From the NCBI RefSeq assembly GCF_003052515.2, contig NZ_QARE02000009.1, positions 169,948 to 233,947 of the forward strand: 64,000 bases of DNA, written 5' to 3'. Shown in pieces: positions 44,613 through 54,544 of the stretch. The translations under genes and the position numbers were made by a program. A model generated the notes under the pieces. The model was not told where the DNA came from, did not search any database, and worked only from the letters and a program-made list of their open reading frames with translations. How positions within the stretch are numbered: position 1 is the stretch's first letter; each line of letters begins with the position of its first letter. The stretch is from Pseudomonas sp. RIT409 (GTDB lineage Bacteria; Pseudomonadota; Gammaproteobacteria; Pseudomonadales; Pseudomonadaceae).

Positions 44613-46184
44613 TCATATCGCAGCGCCGATGGCGTCGGAACCCGGTTGCGCAGCCTGGCCGCCCGTGGCCAGGTCGATGATCCGCTCCTGGGAAATCGCC
44701 TGCCCCGAAGCGCCGCCGACTTCCGCCACCAACTGACCTTCGCGCATGACCAACACCCGGTCGCAGGTGCCGATGATTTCCGGCAACTCGCTGGAGATCA
44801 CCACAATGCCCACCCCGGCTTTCGCGAGTTCGTTGATGATGCGGTAGATTTCCGATTTGGAGCCGATGTCCACCCCACGCGTGGGCTCGTCCAGGATGAG
44901 CACGTGAGGTTTCACTTCCAGCAGTCGCGCCAGCAGCACCTTCTGCTGATTGCCGCCGGACAGCGCACCGACATTGACCTTGCCCGACGCCACCCGGATC
45001 GACAGCGAACGGATAGCCTCCGCGGCCCGTTGCGCGCCTTTGCCACGGTCCAGCACGCCCGCGGCATGGGCATCCGGCACACAGGCACAGACGTTGATGT
45101 TGTCGCGCACACTCATGTCGAGAAACAGCCCTTGCGCCTTGCGGTCTTCGGTGAGGTAGACCACTCCCGCGCGAATGGCATCCGCTGGGGTGTGCAGGTC
45201 CGTCACCGGTTTGCCCGCAACTTCCAGGGTCCCTGAGCGGCGCGGATCGGCCGCGAAAATCAGCCGCGCCAGCTCCGTGCGCCCTGCTCCGACCAGCCCC
45301 GCTATGCCCAGCACCTCGCCGGCGTGAAGGTCAAAACTGCAGGGCTTGACGCGCTTGCCGTCCGCCATATCGCGGACCCGCATCACCACTTCACCGGGAT
45401 CGTAAGGCGCGTGCTCTTTTTTGTAGAACCCGGACAGGTCGCGGCCCACCATCATTTTCACCAGCGCCTCGGCAGACAGCTCGTCGCGACGCAGCATGCC
45501 GACGTACTCGCCGTCACGCAGGACAGAAACGCGGTCGGACAGCTCATAAATCTCGGCCATGCGATGGCTGATGTAGATGATCGCCAGCCCCTGATCGCGC
45601 AGTTGCTTGATCAACGCGAACAAGCGGTCCGTTTCGCGGGATGACAGCGGGGTGGTCGGCTCGTCCATGACCAGGATTTTCGCCTTCGCATGCAAGGCCC
45701 GGGCGATCTCCACCAACTGGCGTTCGGCGATGGACAACAGGCTGACTTTGGTGGACGGCTTGAAATCCGCCCCTAAGCGCACGAGGACATCGACGCAGCC
45801 GGCCTCCATCGCCTTGCGATCGATGCTCCACCCGCGGCGCAGTTCGCGGCCCAGATAGATGTTTTCCGCCACGCTGAGATTCGGGCAGAGGCTCAGTTCC
45901 TGGTAGATCACCGCAACACCCTGCGCCTTGGCCGTCAGCGGGTCGAAGGCCGACAGGTCATTGCCGGCAATACGGATCTGCCCTCCCGTGTCGGCCTGAT
46001 AAGCGCCGGAGAGTATTTTCATCAAGGTGGATTTGCCCGCCCCGTTTTCACCCATCAGCGCATGGACTTCACCGGCATAGACTTTCAACGAGACTTCCTT
46101 GAGCACGCGCAGGCCGTTGAAGGTCTTGGAAATGGCCTTCATTTCCAGCACGGGATCGAGGGGTTCAGCGAGGACGGCGCTCAT
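44613..46184 (-). CDS. Duplicated ABC ATPase of a sugar importer (RbsA/XylG type)
   Basis: A 523-residue protein with two fused ABC domains. The first has Walker [10 protein letters not shown] and [15 protein letters not shown] in place of the usual alanine-rich D-loop. The second has a degenerate Walker A (GLVGAGRTE), signature [16 protein letters not shown] and [15 protein letters not shown]. This pattern is standard for RbsA/MglA/XylG. First gene of the operon ATPase-permease-binding protein-LacI-xylB. Confidence 0.92.
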   Translation of the reverse strand: MSAVLAEPLDPVLEMKAISKTFNGLRVLKEVSLKVYAGEVHALMGENGAGKSTLMKILSGAYQADTGGQIRIAGNDLSAFDPLTAKAQGVAVIYQELSLCPNLSVAENIYLGRELRRGWSIDRKAMEAGCVDVLVRLGADFKPSTKVSLLSIAERQLVEIARALHAKAKILVMDEPTTPLSSRETDRLFALIKQLRDQGLAIIYISHRMAEIYELSDRVSVLRDGEYVGMLRRDELSAEALVKMMVGRDLSGFYKKEHAPYDPGEVVMRVRDMADGKRVKPCSFDLHAGEVLGIAGLVGAGRTELARLIFAADPRRSGTLEVAGKPVTDLHTPADAIRAGVVYLTEDRKAQGLFLDMSVRDNINVCACVPDAHAAGVLDRGKGAQRAAEAIRSLSIRVASGKVNVGALSGGNQQKVLLARLLEVKPHVLILDEPTRGVDIGSKSEIYRIINELAKAGVGIVVISSELPEIIGTCDRVLVMREGQLVAEVGGASGQAISQERIIDLATGGQAAQPGSDAIGAAI

Positions 46185-46361
46185 GGTCGCCCCTGCGCAA
46201 TCGATGGAGAGGGGGCGTCAACGAGCATGCCTGTAACGGGCGGCACAGCGTATGGGCTGTTCATCAGTGTCTCCGAGGCTCTTGTTTTTATGCCTGGGCC
46301 GCCTCGTGCACCGCGTGCAGAGGCCGCTCTCGGGAAGTACGTTGAAACACAATAGAAGAGC

Positions 46362-46373
46362 TGAAACGATTCA
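46362..46373. promoter_or_regulatory. LacI-type operator 1 (TGAAACGATTCA)
   Basis: A near-perfect palindrome TGAA-ACGA-TTCA with the central CG typical of LacI-family sites. It is 178 bp upstream of the ABC ATPase start and directly abuts operator 2. Probable target of the LacI regulator encoded at 41481. Confidence 0.55.
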
Positions 46374-46387
46374 CGCAAGCGCTTGCG
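46374..46387. promoter_or_regulatory. LacI-type operator 2 (CGCAAGCGCTTGCG)
   Basis: A perfect 14-bp palindrome containing AAGCGCTT, the classical LacI/PurR-family core with central CG. The half-site differs from operator 1, so two different regulators or two affinity classes are possible. Confidence 0.6.
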
Positions 46388-46405
46388 CGCACCTAATTAA
46401 AAAAG

Positions 46406-46450
46406 GCGACCTGTGGCAGTCGCTCTTCGGATCGCTCCGAAGGCTCTGGC
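46406..46450 (+). repeat. 45-bp imperfect direct repeat, left copy
   Basis: Ungapped alignment with 51793-51837 gives 38 of 45 identical bases, including the last 12 (GAAGGCTCTGGC). The copy contains a perfect hairpin TTCGGA-tcgc-TCCGAA. The two copies, in the same orientation, bracket the ABC-3C genes and the IS remnant. Confidence 0.65.
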
Positions 46451-46603
46451 TGGGCTGGCAATTCTTCAAAGGCCTTTCACATGAGCGCAATCAAGCTGGC
46501 GCGACACGAGTGGTACCTAAAAGACTGGACACGTGTTTAGTCGCTAAATCGCACGTGCCCTAACGCGATACTCACGACCCGCATATACAACTACGCGCCG
46601 GTA

Positions 46604-48592
46604 TCAGGCGGCATTAATCCAATGAGCCGGGATCAAACCATCACCTCGGCGCTCCCAGGCCTCGACCTCCACTGTGTGCTCAACCTCTCCCCAGATATCA
46701 GGCCCGGCGTGCTCCAGCACAATGATTTGGACGAAATGCCCCGCACGTTTCAACCCTTCGGAAAGCACCTCGAAGATTCGTCGAGTGGCAATTACGTCTG
46801 CGGGGCGCGCCTTGCTGATTGCCTCAAAGCCATCATCTAGGGCGTTGAAGCCACCGGAGTTACTTGGAAAGTACACCTGGCTCGGCTGGTCAATCACGAT
46901 GAAACTGAAAGGAGGCAGGTTCCTGTTCTCTTCTCGTGATAGGTATTCATGGATGCCAAGAAAAGTCGCGATGTGGTACCCCATCCAGTTCGCACCACTG
47001 CCAATCTCCCAGAGAAAATCCCTTCTGTCGTCGGAGTCGAAGCGCAGTGTGAGCTCTTTTCTGTCCAGCAGAATCCGAGAATCCGGGGTGCCATTCAGAC
47101 CAAATTTGTCAGCGTACTCCTCGATCATCGGGGTGAGCTGACGATCAACTTTTCGCTCCTGCTCAGCCAAGTGGGTAGCTGACATGGCATCGCTGTAATC
47201 CCTGATGATCTTGTCTAGCTCAGCAAGACGTTTCAGAAGATTTTCATCGGCGGTGGATCCGTCCAGTTGCTTGACGAGCCTGCTGATCTCGCCCGCTACA
47301 AAATAGATCTGGCCGATCGCATCGCGAGTACGCTCATCGTCCTGGATCAGCCGATTTCGCTCCTTAAGCAGCGAAGATAGTTCGCGCTCTTCTTTCGCAC
47401 GCTTGCGCTTGAGAACCGCAAGTTGCTGATCGACGACCGGGTTGTCCTTCAGTGCATCTGAGATTCGAGTGACCTTGTTGACCCTCGTTTCGAGGTTTTC
47501 GATCACAACAGGCAGTGCATTGGTAAAGGAGCCACAGGCGACGCAGTGCCCGCCGTCAGCGACACTCTCTTTTAGCCATTCGAGCCCGATCACATGAGAC
47601 TTTTCGGTATCGATCGCTGCAACGAAACGTTGACTAGTACGTGCAAGATGAGAGAAACCGTCGATCTGTGTATCAAGCTCGTCGACAACCCCTTGCTGCT
47701 TACCGACCGCTTCTATCACCTCCTTGAGTTTTTGGGAGATGTGAAGACGCTGAGGCTCTAACAGGGTCTGTTCCAACCGACCCTCATGGGTTGCAGACAG
47801 TATGCGTTTGAGCTGCATCACCTTCTCAGCGTTCATCGACGCGTTGGCATTCGATAGCAATCCAAGCTGAACACATCGATCAAACAGCTGGTCGACATCA
47901 GCGTGATGACTTGCCTTCGCGGCGGCATGCACGTCCATCAGTTTACGCAGCTTGTCCTGTTCCCTTTGGGCCTCTTCTCGGCGGCGCGCGTTCATCACGT
48001 AGTTAGCGTCGACCATCCCCAAGGCGTAGGGCATCGCACGAGTTAAGCGTTCCTTGTGCGCAAAGGAGTCGGTTTTGAAGAACAATGTGTTGGGGTTCGC
48101 GACAATGTGCTGCGGAAGAAAATTGAACGCTGCCATATCACGATACGTGCTGCGTCGGTCGAAGTTGGACGGTTCCTCATCATCTGAATGTGGCAGGTCA
48201 CTCACCCTTACCATGGCGTTGAATGCTGCCTGGTACTGACTTTGGGTATGAGTCCTGGTAACGGTTTCGGGAATGTCTCCTTCTTCAGAGACGAGCATGA
48301 AGAAGTCGCTGGATGCCTGAGAAGAACCCGGCGTGCGCCGAGCAACGATATGCGTCGCGTCCAGGATGCGGATTTTGAGGCCAAACCATTCGACGGTGTC
48401 TCGAATGATCCCGATTGGGATCTGGCATTTCTTCGCACCGAGGACGTAGTCGATGATGTGGACAATCGACGACTTACCCGTGCCGCTCAGCCCGTGAATG
48501 ATGTTGATTTTGCCTTCAACGAAGGGAATGACTCGTGGCTCCATGCCCTGAAAACGAGGCCAGAGGACTACAGCGTCAATTGTGAATTTCAT
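46604..48592 (-). CDS. ABC-3C system ATPase, DUF3732 family (Rad50-like)
   Basis: A 662-residue SMC/Rad50-type ATPase. Walker A GLSGTGKS is at 34-41. A long coiled coil is split by a CxxC hook (C350, C353 in HCVACGS). The Walker B region reads FIVIDQPSQVYFPS with D568, followed by Gln instead of the usual catalytic Glu. DQPSQVYFP is, as I recall, the DUF3732 signature. ATG 48592 is used (GGAAT upstream); it overlaps the middle-component gene by 17 nt. Such ATPases are predicted to sense aberrant DNA or nucleoprotein and trigger the partner nuclease. Confidence 0.82.
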   Translation of the reverse strand: MKFTIDAVVLWPRFQGMEPRVIPFVEGKINIIHGLSGTGKSSIVHIIDYVLGAKKCQIPIGIIRDTVEWFGLKIRILDATHIVARRTPGSSQASSDFFMLVSEEGDIPETVTRTHTQSQYQAAFNAMVRVSDLPHSDDEEPSNFDRRSTYRDMAAFNFLPQHIVANPNTLFFKTDSFAHKERLTRAMPYALGMVDANYVMNARRREEAQREQDKLRKLMDVHAAAKASHHADVDQLFDRCVQLGLLSNANASMNAEKVMQLKRILSATHEGRLEQTLLEPQRLHISQKLKEVIEAVGKQQGVVDELDTQIDGFSHLARTSQRFVAAIDTEKSHVIGLEWLKESVADGGHCVACGSFTNALPVVIENLETRVNKVTRISDALKDNPVVDQQLAVLKRKRAKEERELSSLLKERNRLIQDDERTRDAIGQIYFVAGEISRLVKQLDGSTADENLLKRLAELDKIIRDYSDAMSATHLAEQERKVDRQLTPMIEEYADKFGLNGTPDSRILLDRKELTLRFDSDDRRDFLWEIGSGANWMGYHIATFLGIHEYLSREENRNLPPFSFIVIDQPSQVYFPSNSGGFNALDDGFEAISKARPADVIATRRIFEVLSEGLKRAGHFVQIIVLEHAGPDIWGEVEHTVEVEAWERRGDGLIPAHWINAA

Positions 48593-49079
48593 TAGGAATT
48601 CCAAACAAGAGCTTGTACAGATTTTCGGTGGACTCCGCAGCGAACCATTTAGCCAACTTCTCGACGGTCTTAAGCATCGCGGTAGGAATAGTGTTCCGAA
48701 TACCCCTTGGCCAACGATCCGCCAGTGATTGAAAGCTCGCCACGTCACCACTACCAATCTTGCCAACCAAACGTGAGGACACCGCGAGGTTGAGACCTTG
48801 CAGCGTGGTAGGCATGTGCCCCGTTACTCGCTGCGCAAGATCAATCTTCAATACGGGAGCTTCCCTCATCACATTCGCGATCGTTGATCGGGAATTGCGC
48901 TTGCTGAGTGCCTCGCGCGATCGTTCACTCCAGGTCAGCGGAAGCACGAGCATCAACTTCGGTAGATCGGGAGGTTGGCCAGAGGCTGCGTCCTGGTATT
49001 GCTCGATGAAGTGCGCGAGGAGAAAGCAAGCCAGTGATGAGTTATGAATCAATTGGCGATCTAGGTAAGGCTCACTCAT
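48576..49079 (-). CDS. ABC-3C middle component (MC3-like)
   Basis: A 167-residue protein: an N-terminal NSSLACFLLAHFIEQYQDA segment, then LPKLMLVLPLTWSERSREAL and a C-terminal TVEKLAKWFAAESTENLYKLLFG. The order (NS/NP-A-LL...Y...L.LVLPL) matches the small middle components of three-component ABC systems, here most like MC3. It is thought to bridge effector and ATPase. Overlaps the effector gene by 4 nt (ATGA) and the ATPase gene by 17 nt, so stoichiometric, coupled expression is expected. Confidence 0.72.
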   Translation of the reverse strand: MSEPYLDRQLIHNSSLACFLLAHFIEQYQDAASGQPPDLPKLMLVLPLTWSERSREALSKRNSRSTIANVMREAPVLKIDLAQRVTGHMPTTLQGLNLAVSSRLVGKIGSGDVASFQSLADRWPRGIRNTIPTAMLKTVEKLAKWFAAESTENLYKLLFGIPNEIHN

Positions 49080-50323
49080 GCGTCACCTGCCGAAACGTCG
49101 CGGTGCCAATGAATAGGCGATAGGGTTTCCACCGCATTTGCCATCCTGTGGTACGTCCCACAAAAAAGGTATTTCGCCGACGAACTCATCCGCCCGACTT
49201 TCATCGGAAACGTTTCCGGGAACAGCGTCTTGGCCAGGACAGCGTTGTAATCCGAGATGTCGAACTGGTCGAGAGTCTTGCTGGATACGATTCGGTGAGC
49301 ACTGCCAATCGATTTCCATCGATCGCTCAAAACACCTTCAGCTTTGTCGAAATCACTGAGCAACACACGTCCCGACTCAAGCAGTCGAACCCGCTCTGAG
49401 TAGGCGGCGCAGAAGTAACTGAACTGCTCCATAAGCAGATCGCCAGGCACACTCAGCTTGTCGAGTTGTGCCATGAAGCGCATGTCAGAGGGATCAATTT
49501 TTTCCGCCCATTCTGCAAACTTGGTTTCCTCGAATGGCATGGGCTCCCATGGGCCATCCAGAAACCTGTTAACCAAAGCCTGGCGATGGTTATAAAACGG
49601 TTGAGCGCACGTCCAGAATTGTCCACGGGACTTCCATGTTTCCTGGCACTGGGTGAACAGGAACCCCACCAATCCCGAATAGATCGATTCGCTGCACGCA
49701 AGGGCATCTTCTGGCAGATGCAGCGAGGAGATGATCCGCTCCTTCATCTGCGCATTGAACTGACCATCCTCGACGCGCATGTGCCCAATCAGAAATTCCA
49801 GGTCAGCATCAGAATATGCCGCTACTTCCTTTGCAATCTCACCGCCCTTCCCCGTCATCCCGTGAGCTTGAGTTCGTAAATCGATGAGTACCTGAGCAAT
49901 CTCGTCCTTTGACTGAGCCTCCGACAACCGCATGACCAAAGTGCCCTTTTTCAGGACTTTATTGGTCACCAGTAAATACTCCAAGTGATCATATTTCAGG
50001 CGGGCCTCAGCCATCCCGGCCAACCAAATCCGTAGAGTTTTCCAGAGGTTTTGACTGCTGTCCTGTAGGGGGTTCTTGCGCGGCTGAACCGACAGCTTAG
50101 CTTGCTCCGAAACCCGACGTGACCCGGATGAGGTCTGGCTGATCTCTTCCACATCGTCAGCCGTTTCGATGCCGAACCATGTCTGTGCGTTTGGAGCAGT
50201 GTAGATGCGGTAAAGAGCACGTTCGTACTGATAGCCATAGCCAGCAGCGCTGGCACTTCCTTCTGGATCCCTCATCGCCCCATCCCGTATTCCAGTCCTC
50301 GCCATACCAAAGTGCTCGCTCAT
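49076..50323 (-). CDS. ABC-3C effector with PD-(D/E)XK-like nuclease domain
   Basis: A 415-residue protein. Near the N-terminus it has GYGYQYERALYRI, then GIETADDVEEI and SEQAKLS. The spacing of GxxYQ, E...DD and QxK is the pattern of Cap4/DUF4297-like restriction-fold nucleases. The remaining C-terminal part (about 100-415) is alpha-helical and unrecognised, expected to contact the middle component. The start is uncertain: ATG 50323 is used, GTG 50371, ATG 50305 and ATG 50275 are alternatives, and all retain the nuclease motifs. First gene of the three-gene operon. Confidence 0.7.
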   Translation of the reverse strand: MSEHFGMARTGIRDGAMRDPEGSASAAGYGYQYERALYRIYTAPNAQTWFGIETADDVEEISQTSSGSRRVSEQAKLSVQPRKNPLQDSSQNLWKTLRIWLAGMAEARLKYDHLEYLLVTNKVLKKGTLVMRLSEAQSKDEIAQVLIDLRTQAHGMTGKGGEIAKEVAAYSDADLEFLIGHMRVEDGQFNAQMKERIISSLHLPEDALACSESIYSGLVGFLFTQCQETWKSRGQFWTCAQPFYNHRQALVNRFLDGPWEPMPFEETKFAEWAEKIDPSDMRFMAQLDKLSVPGDLLMEQFSYFCAAYSERVRLLESGRVLLSDFDKAEGVLSDRWKSIGSAHRIVSSKTLDQFDISDYNAVLAKTLFPETFPMKVGRMSSSAKYLFCGTYHRMANAVETLSPIHWHRDVSAGDA

Positions 50324-50655
50324 GCGACTTATTTTCAAGTGCAAGGGCAGATACGCACCAGATGATACCACTTAGCCATTAATTAGTGACAAAATAGGAT
50401 CCAAGAATATTTAAGATCGCCGCTAGCCGATCTCCAATTGAGACGCGTAGAACACGCGTGTATTGAGCCGTATCCGAAAGGCACCTTACACACCCTCTCC
50501 AAATCCACGCTCTGAGCGTTACCCACTCATCTGAGGAAACACGCTCATAGGCGGTGTTTTTGATTCACAATTGTAGTGGTCAACTGATCCCGGACACGAC
50601 ATTAAGTCTTTTTTAGGACTGAGCTGGTGGCAGTCCGTTATTGAACTGATGTGGC

Positions 50656-51135
<480 letters not shown>

Positions 51136-51275
51136 TTACAAGCATCCGAGCCCGGTTGTTTGCTGACCAATCCCAGCTCTCGCATCAAGCCACGTACCTT
51201 GAAACGGCCAATGTGCTCGCCATCTTCCTGCATGATCGAGACGATGCTGCGGCTGCCGAGTGCTCAGTTGATCAA

Positions 51276-51581
51276 TCAGCGCGTACGCCCGTGCTCTTCC
51301 GACATCAAGAGCGCGGTAGCCTTTTTTAAATGGACTTCTCGCTCAAGTCGAGCGATTCGAGCTTCCAATTCTTGGATTTTCTGCTGCTCTGGCGTCAGCG
51401 CTTTACTCTGCGGAATAATGCCGGTGCGCTCCTGCTGAAGCTTATCAACCCAACGGCGCAACGCGGACTCAACGACCCCGAGCGAACGGCAGGCCTAGAT
51501 ATGGCTGTAGCCTTGACCGAGTACGACTCCTGCGGCCTCGCGTTTGAATTCAGCGGAAAAGGAACGACGTTGTTTGGTCAT
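51276..51581 (-). pseudogene. IS3-family OrfA with nonsense codon
   Basis: Starts TKQRRSFSAEFKREAAGVVL, runs to a TAG at 51497-51495, then continues in frame ACRSLGVVESALRRWVDKLQ and into the Leu-zipper segment IQELEARIARLEREVHLKKA. A helix-turn-helix DNA-binding protein in intact copies; inactive here. Confidence 0.75.
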
Positions 51582-51645
51582 CAGACACCTCTATCTGGCG
51601 AACACTCTCGCCTATATAGGTGTCCGGTTTCATTAGACCATCACA

Positions 51646-51669
51646 AGGAGCAGGAGCAGGAGCAGGAGC
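51646..51669 (+). repeat. Short tandem repeat (AGGAGC) x4
   Basis: Four perfect AGGAGC units directly outside the IS end. The rest of 51646-51944 (about 300 bp) has no gene; it contains the right copy of the 45-bp direct repeat. Confidence 0.8.
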
Positions 51670-51792
51670 ACCAAGAACTTGTGGGTCTTGGCATCAAAAG
51701 CCAATAAAAATCAAAAGTCAGAGCTAGGCTAAGCTGATCGAGACACCTGAGATTTATTGTCCGGAAAATGACGAAGGGCAGTTTAAAACAAG

Positions 51793-51837
51793 CGACCGGT
51801 GGCAATCGCTTGTCGAATCGCTTGGAAGGCTCTGGCG
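51793..51837 (+). repeat. 45-bp imperfect direct repeat, right copy
   Basis: 38/45 identity, ungapped and same orientation, to 46406-46450. The hairpin of the left copy is weakened here: one pair covaries (G-C to A-T) and two are lost. It lies between the IS remnant and the polB stop. Confidence 0.65.
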
Positions 51838-51944
51838 CGCAGCCTCCCGAGGCATGAGCGCCCCTCGTTGGCCACTCGAAAATTTTTCGGCTGCGCTTGT
51901 CCATGGAGCATGAAGCGACACCGCCCCGCAGGCCAGGCGCTTGC

Positions 51945-54305
51945 TTAGAACAACCCCATCTGGCCGCCAATCAAGGTCGTGAAGTTGTCGTCGACGAAGG
52001 GCAGTATCGCGTCGGCGATCGGCTGCAGTTGGCGCGTGATGTAGTGGTCGTAATCGATCGGTGCACTGCGGCATTCCAACGGCTCAGGACCGGCCACAGT
52101 GATCACGTAGCTGATCCAGCCGCGGTTCTGGTATTGCAGCGGGCGGCCCTGGCGACGGTTGTAGTCATCGGCCAGGCGAGCCGCGCGAACGTGAGGTGGC
52201 ACATTGCGTTCGTAATCATCGAGGGAACGGCGCAGGCGTTTGCGGTAGATCAACTGGTCGTCCATCTCCCCCGCCAGCGTCCTGCGCACGTAGTCGCGGA
52301 CGTAATCCTGGTAAGGGCGGCGCTGAAAAATGCGCTTGTACAATTCCTGCTGAAAGGCCTGGGCCAGCGGTGACCAATCGGTGCGCACGCTTTCAAGGCC
52401 TTTGTAGACCATTTCGTCTTCGCCGTTGGCGCGGGTGACCAGCCCGGCGTAACGCTTCTTGCTGCCCTCCTCCGCGCCACGGATGGTCGGCATCAGAAAG
52501 CGCTTGAAGTGTGTTTCGAACTGCAGCTCCAGGGCGCTCTGCAGGCCGAACTCGGCGCGCAAGTGCTCGCGCCACCAGTCATTGACGCCCTGCACCAGGG
52601 TTTTGCCGATCTGCGCGGCTTCGTCCTGGCCATGGGGGCGCTTGAGCCAGACGAAAGTGGAATCCGTGTCGCCATAAATGACTTCGTAGCCCTGGGCCTC
52701 GATGAGTTCACGGGTCTGGCGCATGATCTGGTGGCCACGCATGGTGATCGATGAAGCCAGACGGGTATCGAAGAAACGACACCCGCTGGAGCCCAGGACG
52801 CCATAGAAGGCATTCATGATGATCTTCAGCGCCTGAGACAGTGGCCCATTGCGCTCCCGCTTGGCGGCTTCGCGCCCCTGCGCCACGCGCTCGACGATGG
52901 CAGGCAGGCAATGCCGGGTCCGGGAAAAACGGCCGCCGCGAAATCCGGCGACCGATTCACTGTCGTCGGGGTGCTTCAAGCCTTCGATCAATCCAACCGG
53001 GTCGATCAGAAAACTGCGGATGATCGAGGGATACAGGCTCTTGTAATCCAGCACCAGCACCGATTCGTAGAGGCCGGGGCGAGAGTCCATGACAAAGCCG
53101 CCGGGGCTCGCTTCGGGCATGCGCTCGCCGAGGTTGGGGGCGACGAAGCCCTGACGGTGCATCAGCGGCAGGTACAGATGCTCGAAGGCAGCGACCGAGC
53201 CGCCGCTGCGGTCGGCGGGCAATCCGGTCACCGTGGCCCGTTCGAGCAGGAACGTGAGCAGTTCGGTCTTTTCGAAAATCCGGGTGACCAGCTCGCAATC
53301 CTTGAGGTTGTAGCGGGCCAACGCAGGCTTGTCCTCAGCGAACATGCGGTTGATTTCGTCCATGCGCTGGTAGGGGTTGTCGATTGCCTTGCCCTCGCCC
53401 AACAGCGTCTGGGAGACGTTTTCCAGGCTGAACGAAGGAAAACTCCAGGTCGCCGAGCGTAGCGCCTCGATGCCGTCGATGATCAACCGTCCCGCCGCCG
53501 AGGCGAAGTAATGATGGGCCTGACCGTGCTCCCGCCAGCCCATGGCCTCGCCATCACGCCCCAGGCGCAGCGGCACATTGAGGCGTCGGGAATGTTCATG
53601 CAGCACCCGCAGATCGAACTGCACCACATTCCAGCCGATGATTGCGTCGGGATCATGCCGTGCCATCCAGCCGTTGAGGCGCTCTAGCAGCGCGGCTCGG
53701 CTGTCGCAGTATTCCAGCAAGAAGTCCACGCCCGACGCATCGCCATTGGGCGGGCCGAGCATGTACACCTGACGCTGGCCGCAGCCCTCCACGGCGATGG
53801 AGTACAGCTCGCCACGCTCGGTGGTTTCGATGTCCAGTGAGGCCAGTTTCAACTTGGGTCGGTAATCCGGTGCGGGCCTGAGGTGCGCATTGAACCAAAC
53901 GCCGCTGGCATCCGGTTGACCGCTGAATTGCACGGGTGCGGTGATGAAACGCTCCATCAGGTAGCGCTCGGGAGGCCGTACATCGGCTTCGTACACGTCC
54001 ACACTGGCCTTGCGCAGTTCCTTTTCCAGGTTCATCAATTGCCGGTGCTGCCGGGTGTAGAGCCCCAGCACCGGCCGATGGCGGAAATCACACAGTTCCA
54101 GCGGCTTGAGTTCGACGTGGCGTTCCTGGCGCAGCACGGCTTCGGCCCGCTCGCGATGCACCGCTGGAATGAACGCCGTCGATGTCTGCGGCGGCAGACG
54201 CAGGTGGCGTGGCCCATCGTCGGTGGCCAGCCAGAAGTCGACCTCGGTCCCTGCCTCCGTGTCACGCCAATGTCGGGTCAGGACAAAGCCCTGCTGCACA
54301 TCCAC
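51945..54305 (-). CDS. polB: DNA polymerase II (family B)
   Basis: A 786-residue family-B polymerase with proofreading, the damage-tolerant Pol II (E. coli: 783 aa). ExoI motif [15 protein letters not shown] and later exonuclease motifs ([12 protein letters not shown]) precede the polymerase motifs [30 protein letters not shown] and YGDTDST (D546, D548). All are intact. The start is GTG 54305. No LexA box was recognised in the 240-bp gap to proP. It borders the defence/IS segment. Confidence 0.93.
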   Translation of the reverse strand: MDVQQGFVLTRHWRDTEAGTEVDFWLATDDGPRHLRLPPQTSTAFIPAVHRERAEAVLRQERHVELKPLELCDFRHRPVLGLYTRQHRQLMNLEKELRKASVDVYEADVRPPERYLMERFITAPVQFSGQPDASGVWFNAHLRPAPDYRPKLKLASLDIETTERGELYSIAVEGCGQRQVYMLGPPNGDASGVDFLLEYCDSRAALLERLNGWMARHDPDAIIGWNVVQFDLRVLHEHSRRLNVPLRLGRDGEAMGWREHGQAHHYFASAAGRLIIDGIEALRSATWSFPSFSLENVSQTLLGEGKAIDNPYQRMDEINRMFAEDKPALARYNLKDCELVTRIFEKTELLTFLLERATVTGLPADRSGGSVAAFEHLYLPLMHRQGFVAPNLGERMPEASPGGFVMDSRPGLYESVLVLDYKSLYPSIIRSFLIDPVGLIEGLKHPDDSESVAGFRGGRFSRTRHCLPAIVERVAQGREAAKRERNGPLSQALKIIMNAFYGVLGSSGCRFFDTRLASSITMRGHQIMRQTRELIEAQGYEVIYGDTDSTFVWLKRPHGQDEAAQIGKTLVQGVNDWWREHLRAEFGLQSALELQFETHFKRFLMPTIRGAEEGSKKRYAGLVTRANGEDEMVYKGLESVRTDWSPLAQAFQQELYKRIFQRRPYQDYVRDYVRRTLAGEMDDQLIYRKRLRRSLDDYERNVPPHVRAARLADDYNRRQGRPLQYQNRGWISYVITVAGPEPLECRSAPIDYDHYITRQLQPIADAILPFVDDNFTTLIGGQMGLF

Positions 54306-54544
54306 TGCTACCGCCTTGAAGAAACCGATGAATAAGCCGTGATTCTACGGGATCGGCACGCAAATGCGCGTCCGGTCTCCCTGCGTTCACCGGGCAAACG
54401 GACGGACGCCATCGCGGGTCCTGCTGGGAAAAAACCTGGCGATACTGAATTTTTTTGTATCCCTTCGTATCTGAACCAAGAGCGATGCCATCACACCGAC
54501 AGCATCGACGTCCTGCGATACCGATCAGCAATCGAGTGACCCGA

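Larger units (their letters stand above)
46185..46603. other. Promoter region of the sugar operon and island junction
   Basis: 419 bp without a gene. The proximal half carries two abutting LacI-type palindromes (46362-46387) controlling the minus-strand operon. The distal half carries one copy of a 45-bp direct repeat (46406-46450) and then featureless sequence up to the stop of the ABC-3C ATPase. Confidence 0.6.

Noticed and set aside
51646..51669. The AGGAGC tandem repeat as a phase-variable tract
   Set aside because: It lies in non-coding sequence and not in a promoter spacing context; only four units.
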